Source: an uncultured Collinsella sp.
Lineage (GTDB): Bacteria > Actinomycetota > Coriobacteriia > Coriobacteriales > Coriobacteriaceae
Length of the DNA stretch: 15,362 nucleotides
Assembly: GCA_900551365.1 (NCBI GenBank)
Contig: URVZ01000040.1
Span: 1 to 15,362, forward strand
Reading direction: 5' to 3'
How positions within the stretch are numbered: the first letter of the stretch is position 1; each line of letters begins with the position of its first letter. Shown here piece after piece: positions 13,333-15,362 of the stretch. The notes under the pieces are model-generated. The model did not search any database. It worked only from the letters and a program-made list of their open reading frames with translations, and had not been told where the DNA came from. A program made the translations under genes and the position numbers.

Positions 13333-14589
13333 CTAACGCTGCAGACGATACTTCTGCCCCCTGCCGGCGCCTTCAACTGTCGCCAGGCCTGTCTCAACGA
13401 GTTTTTTGAGGATGCGGAGTAGCTTCGAACGACTAAAGGTGACTTTAGCCGCAAGCTCGCTTGTCGATTGAGGGTGTACTCCACTCAGCAGTCCGAATAC
13501 GGTAAGTTCGTCGCCTTCGAGCCCAGGGTTATCCATGAGTAGGGGAAGTGTGACCACAATGGCGTTATCCGAAACTTGAAACCGGGGCTTTCTGACGCTG
13601 TTCTTATAGGTATCGCGAATTCGCATGATGCCCGTTCCAAAGGCTTCGATAAGACCCAGGCGCAAAAAGACTTCGGCAAGAATACGATTGCGTCTAACGG
13701 ATAGCATGTCGGATAGATATTCATCGACGGTCATGCTTGCCGGCAAGCCACCGGGCGAAGCGACTTCCACGCGGTCGTCGAACATCGAGATGCGGATGTG
13801 TGCGGGCGCATCCCAAGTCCTATGAACGACTGCATTGGTAATGGCCTCGCGGAATGCTTCGAGCGGAATGAGCTCCTTGCGGATTCGCTCCATCCCCTTG
13901 ATCTCTTCGTAACAGTACTGAATTTCGAAAAGCTCAAGGGCTCCGTCAATTTCCGCTAGAACGGATGCATGCTCAAGAGTTTTGCGCTGCTTAATGAGGT
14001 TGATAGTTTCACCAAACACTGCGATGTCGATACCTGGGAAGCCATTCTCGTCCGCGAGCAGTTCTGCCGCGTTGTTGTAGGTTCCGGTTTCATCAAGCAG
14101 GCCAAGGGTTTTGAGAGTATCGGTTGTGAATGACTGAAGCGAAAGTTTTGCTGTTAGGCGATTCTCTAAAACGGTGAAAGATAAATCTTGTTTGTTTGCC
14201 GGGAGCTGCTCAAAGGAGAGATTTTGACCCTCGAGTACAAGACGTGAAAGGCCTAGGGTATCAACTGGTATGGTCGCGGTGTCATTGCGCTTGTATGCCT
14301 TCGAGCGGTATAGGTAAGGCTTTGATCTGCCGGGAAAGACCGTAAGCTCCACGGTTGCATCGGACTCGTTGATCTTTAGGGAGTAATCGGGCTGGGGGAT
14401 GATCGAATCGTTAATCTTGTTTTCGATATCCAGGCAGGTCTGCTTGGGATCATCGATGCCAACGGCTTCTCCGTCGTCGTTAATTCCAAATAGAACGCGT
14501 CCTCCCGTGCCATTTGCATAAGCGGAGACGGTTTTAAGGAACGAATTGGTGACGCATTCCTTGAATTCAAGATCTTTGGATTCTCGCAT
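13333..14589 (-). CDS. AlbA_2/Schlafen-domain ATP-binding regulator with C-terminal winged helix (COG2865-like)
   Basis: 418 residues. The N-terminal AlbA_2 (Schlafen-type) domain, residues 1 to about 115, shows ESKDLEFK, then FLKTVSAYANGTGGRVLFGI (18-37), and a KRNDTATIP motif. The middle holds a GHKL-type ATPase: EAFREAITNAVVHRTW (244-259) with Glu248 and Asn252, then DDRVEVASPGGLP (271-283) and EAFGTGIMRI (315-324). Residues about 361-418 form a winged helix (STSELAAKVTFSRSKLLRILKKL). Family members are described as predicted regulators and some occur near defence or mobile loci; their biochemistry is poorly known. GC is lower than in the sugar genes. The start has CGGAGC 7 nt upstream. 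Its promoter is buried in repeats (14613-14724), which suggests autoregulation. Confidence 0.88.
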   Translation of the reverse strand: MRESKDLEFKECVTNSFLKTVSAYANGTGGRVLFGINDDGEAVGIDDPKQTCLDIENKINDSIIPQPDYSLKINESDATVELTVFPGRSKPYLYRSKAYKRNDTATIPVDTLGLSRLVLEGQNLSFEQLPANKQDLSFTVLENRLTAKLSLQSFTTDTLKTLGLLDETGTYNNAAELLADENGFPGIDIAVFGETINLIKQRKTLEHASVLAEIDGALELFEIQYCYEEIKGMERIRKELIPLEAFREAITNAVVHRTWDAPAHIRISMFDDRVEVASPGGLPASMTVDEYLSDMLSVRRNRILAEVFLRLGLIEAFGTGIMRIRDTYKNSVRKPRFQVSDNAIVVTLPLLMDNPGLEGDELTVFGLLSGVHPQSTSELAAKVTFSRSKLLRILKKLVETGLATVEGAGRGQKYRLQR

Positions 14590-14612
14590 CGTTTTGCTCC
14601 GTTTCGCTTCAA

Positions 14613-14724
14613 TTTGACGTGAAAAATGACACGTAAAATTTTACACGTCATTTTACGCGTCAAAATTATGACACGAAAAAATTTGCGTGTCATTTTACGT
14701 GTCAAAGTGACGCGATATGACGCG
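14613..14724. repeat. Cluster of TGAC(A/G)(C/T)G repeats over the AlbA_2 promoter
   Basis: Nine copies of TGACRYG or its complement CRYGTCA begin at 14615, 14627, 14644, 14656, 14669, 14686, 14698, 14708 and 14718, in both orientations. The four leftmost copies form a near-perfect 52-bp palindrome (14613-14664) centred on AAAATTTT. Those at 14669-14692 form a second 24-bp inverted repeat that covers both the -10 and -35. The layout suggests cooperative binding of a dimeric regulator; the gene's own winged helix is the natural candidate. Confidence 0.8.
14665..14693 (-). promoter_or_regulatory. Promoter of the AlbA_2 gene
   Basis: On the minus strand ATGACA (complement of 14688-14693), exactly 17 bp, then CATAAT (complement of 14665-14670). 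Five of six -35 bases and five of six -10 bases match consensus. The transcription start is expected near 14658, giving a leader of about 70 nt full of repeats. Confidence 0.7.
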
Positions 14725-14814
14725 CAAACGTGGATGCGGTGACGTTCTGCGGGCAAACGAAGTTTGTGGGCTTGTGGTTTGGCCGAACTGGCGCACCGGA
14801 TTCTCTCGCATAGC

Positions 14815-14867
14815 CGAACGGGCTTTCGGTGTCATGTCGGCACCAAATGATACCGAAAGCCCGTTCG
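14815..14867. repeat. Long 21-bp-stem hairpin
   Basis: CGAACGGGCTTTCGGTGTCA and one more base (14815-14835) pair with 14847-14867 over an 11-nt loop: 20 Watson-Crick pairs and one G-U. No T-run follows on either strand. The sequence TGATACCGAAA of the right arm is repeated directly at 14868-14878, just outside the hairpin. Confidence 0.85.
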
Positions 14868-14933
14868 TGATACCGAAAACTTGAGGCTGCGCTTCATAGC
14901 TGATTGGATAGTTTGGATCCCACCATCCGATTG

Positions 14934-15229
14934 TCTCGATCTGTAACAGTTAGGGGAGAAAAGCTCATCTAGATGTTACAGATCGAGATTTTCTGCCTGG
15001 CCGATTCCGTTTGTCTAAATCTGTAACGGATAGGGGTGAAATAGTCGTCTAGATGTTACAGATTGAGATTAAGCGGATTGGCTTGCGCGTCTGTCTCGAT
15101 CTGTAACAGATAGGCGGCCAAAACCGGGCTTAGTGTTACAGATTTAGATCTTTCGACCCGAGCGACCCCGTTCATCTAAATCTGTAACATTTAAGACCGA
15201 AAATCCCTGCTAGATGTTACAGATCGAGA
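14934..15229. repeat. Array of four 80/81-bp units, each a 14-bp inverted repeat with 27-nt core
   Basis: Left arms (TCT-CG/AA-ATCTGTAAC) are at 14934-14947, 15014-15027, 15094-15107 and 15175-15188. Right arms (GTTACAGAT-CG/TG/TT-AGA) are at 14975-14988, 15055-15068, 15135-15148 and 15216-15229. Every core is exactly 27 nt and the gaps between units are 25, 25 and 26 nt. Cores share TA-G near the 5' side, a short A-run in the middle and usually CTAGAT at the 3' end; the gaps share nothing obvious. The result is eight copies of one 14-bp word, alternately inverted, about every 40 bp. No gene and no cas gene is present. Confidence 0.92.
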
Positions 15230-15254
15230 CAAGTGGCCCGCTCAGGCCCGGCCA

Positions 15255-15303
15255 AAAACAAAAAAGGCCGCATGCGAACCCGTGGAGGGATTCGCATGCG
15301 GCC
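15255..15303 (-). terminator. Strong rho-independent terminator (minus strand)
   Basis: On the minus strand GGCCGCATGCGAA pairs perfectly with TTCGCATGCGGCC across a 12-nt loop and is followed by TTTTTTGTTTTT. It must end a transcript that enters from the right edge, 15 bp after the stop codon at 15318-15320. Confidence 0.93.
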
Positions 15304-15317
15304 GACAGGGGGTGTTC

Positions 15318-15362
15318 CTATAGTTTTGTCAACTGGGAAATGCTCTCCGTGCGACCGAATCG
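15318..15362 (-). CDS. Possible C-terminus of a minus-strand gene extending beyond the window
   Basis: The minus-strand frame from the edge reads RFGRTESISQLTKL and stops at TAG (complement of 15318-15320), immediately before the terminator. That placement is the main support, since 14 residues are too few to identify a family. Another minus-strand frame stays open through the terminator and is less likely. Confidence 0.4.
   Translation of the reverse strand, partial: RFGRTESISQLTKL

Noticed and set aside
14376..14756. 126-residue minus-strand frame overlapping the AlbA_2 start
   Set aside because: Its sequence derives from the repeat cluster and an alternative frame of the AlbA_2 gene, with low-complexity composition and no ribosome binding site.
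14934..15229. CRISPR array
   Set aside because: The 55-bp repeats with 25-26-bp unique gaps look superficially similar, but the repeats are long, internally palindromic, degenerate in the core and accompanied by no cas genes.

Overview
The window looks like chromosome of a high-GC Gram-positive gut actinobacterium, most likely a Coriobacteriia member such as Collinsella. This is an inference from GC-rich third codon positions, strong purine-rich ribosome binding sites, the gene set (GlcNAc PTS, NagA, YhcH/NanQ-like protein, mannose-family IIB protein, NAD-type isocitrate dehydrogenase) and protein style. No marker gene fixes the species.

Layout. (1) 1-3537: a tightly spaced plus-strand run. 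It holds the 3' end of a DegV-family gene, a beta-hydroxyacid dehydrogenase with an unusual Cys/His-rich tail, a small membrane protein, a HEAT-repeat protein and an isocitrate dehydrogenase. (2) 3664-4749: a membrane-anchored protein with a SurA/PpiC-like outer region, followed by a strong terminator. (3) 4828-9640: an amino-sugar utilisation locus with a GlcNAc-type PTS EIICB (nagE-like), a GntR/UTRA regulator, nagA and a YhcH/NanQ-family protein. TGGT-N4-ACCA operators lie in front of both the PTS gene and the regulator gene, so regulator and transporter are probably controlled together. Two hairpins fill the gap before nagA. (4) 9641-10590: a lower-GC patch with an apparently frameshifted hypothetical gene beside a tRNA-Thr(CGT). 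(5) 10748-13332: an orphan mannose-family PTS IIB protein whose phosphorylatable His is a Tyr, then galM (minus) diverging from a DeoR-family regulator (plus). (6) 13333-15362: an accessory-looking segment with an AlbA_2/Schlafen-type ATP-binding regulator (minus). Upstream of it lie about 700 bp of non-coding DNA packed with three different families of inverted repeats, then a minus-strand terminator and the probable last codons of another minus-strand gene.

How it works together. The nag locus would import GlcNAc as GlcNAc-6-P, deacetylate it to glucosamine-6-P, and sense a phosphosugar through the UTRA domain. No nagB deaminase lies in the window. GalM and the DeoR regulator suggest a second sugar module.

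The strongest candidates for something undescribed are three. The first is a four-unit, 80/81-bp-period array of 14-bp inverted repeats at 14934-15229. The second is the dense TGAC(A/G)(C/T)G repeat cluster over the promoter of the AlbA_2 gene. The third is the His-less PTS IIB protein. All functional readings come from sequence inspection alone; no database search was possible.
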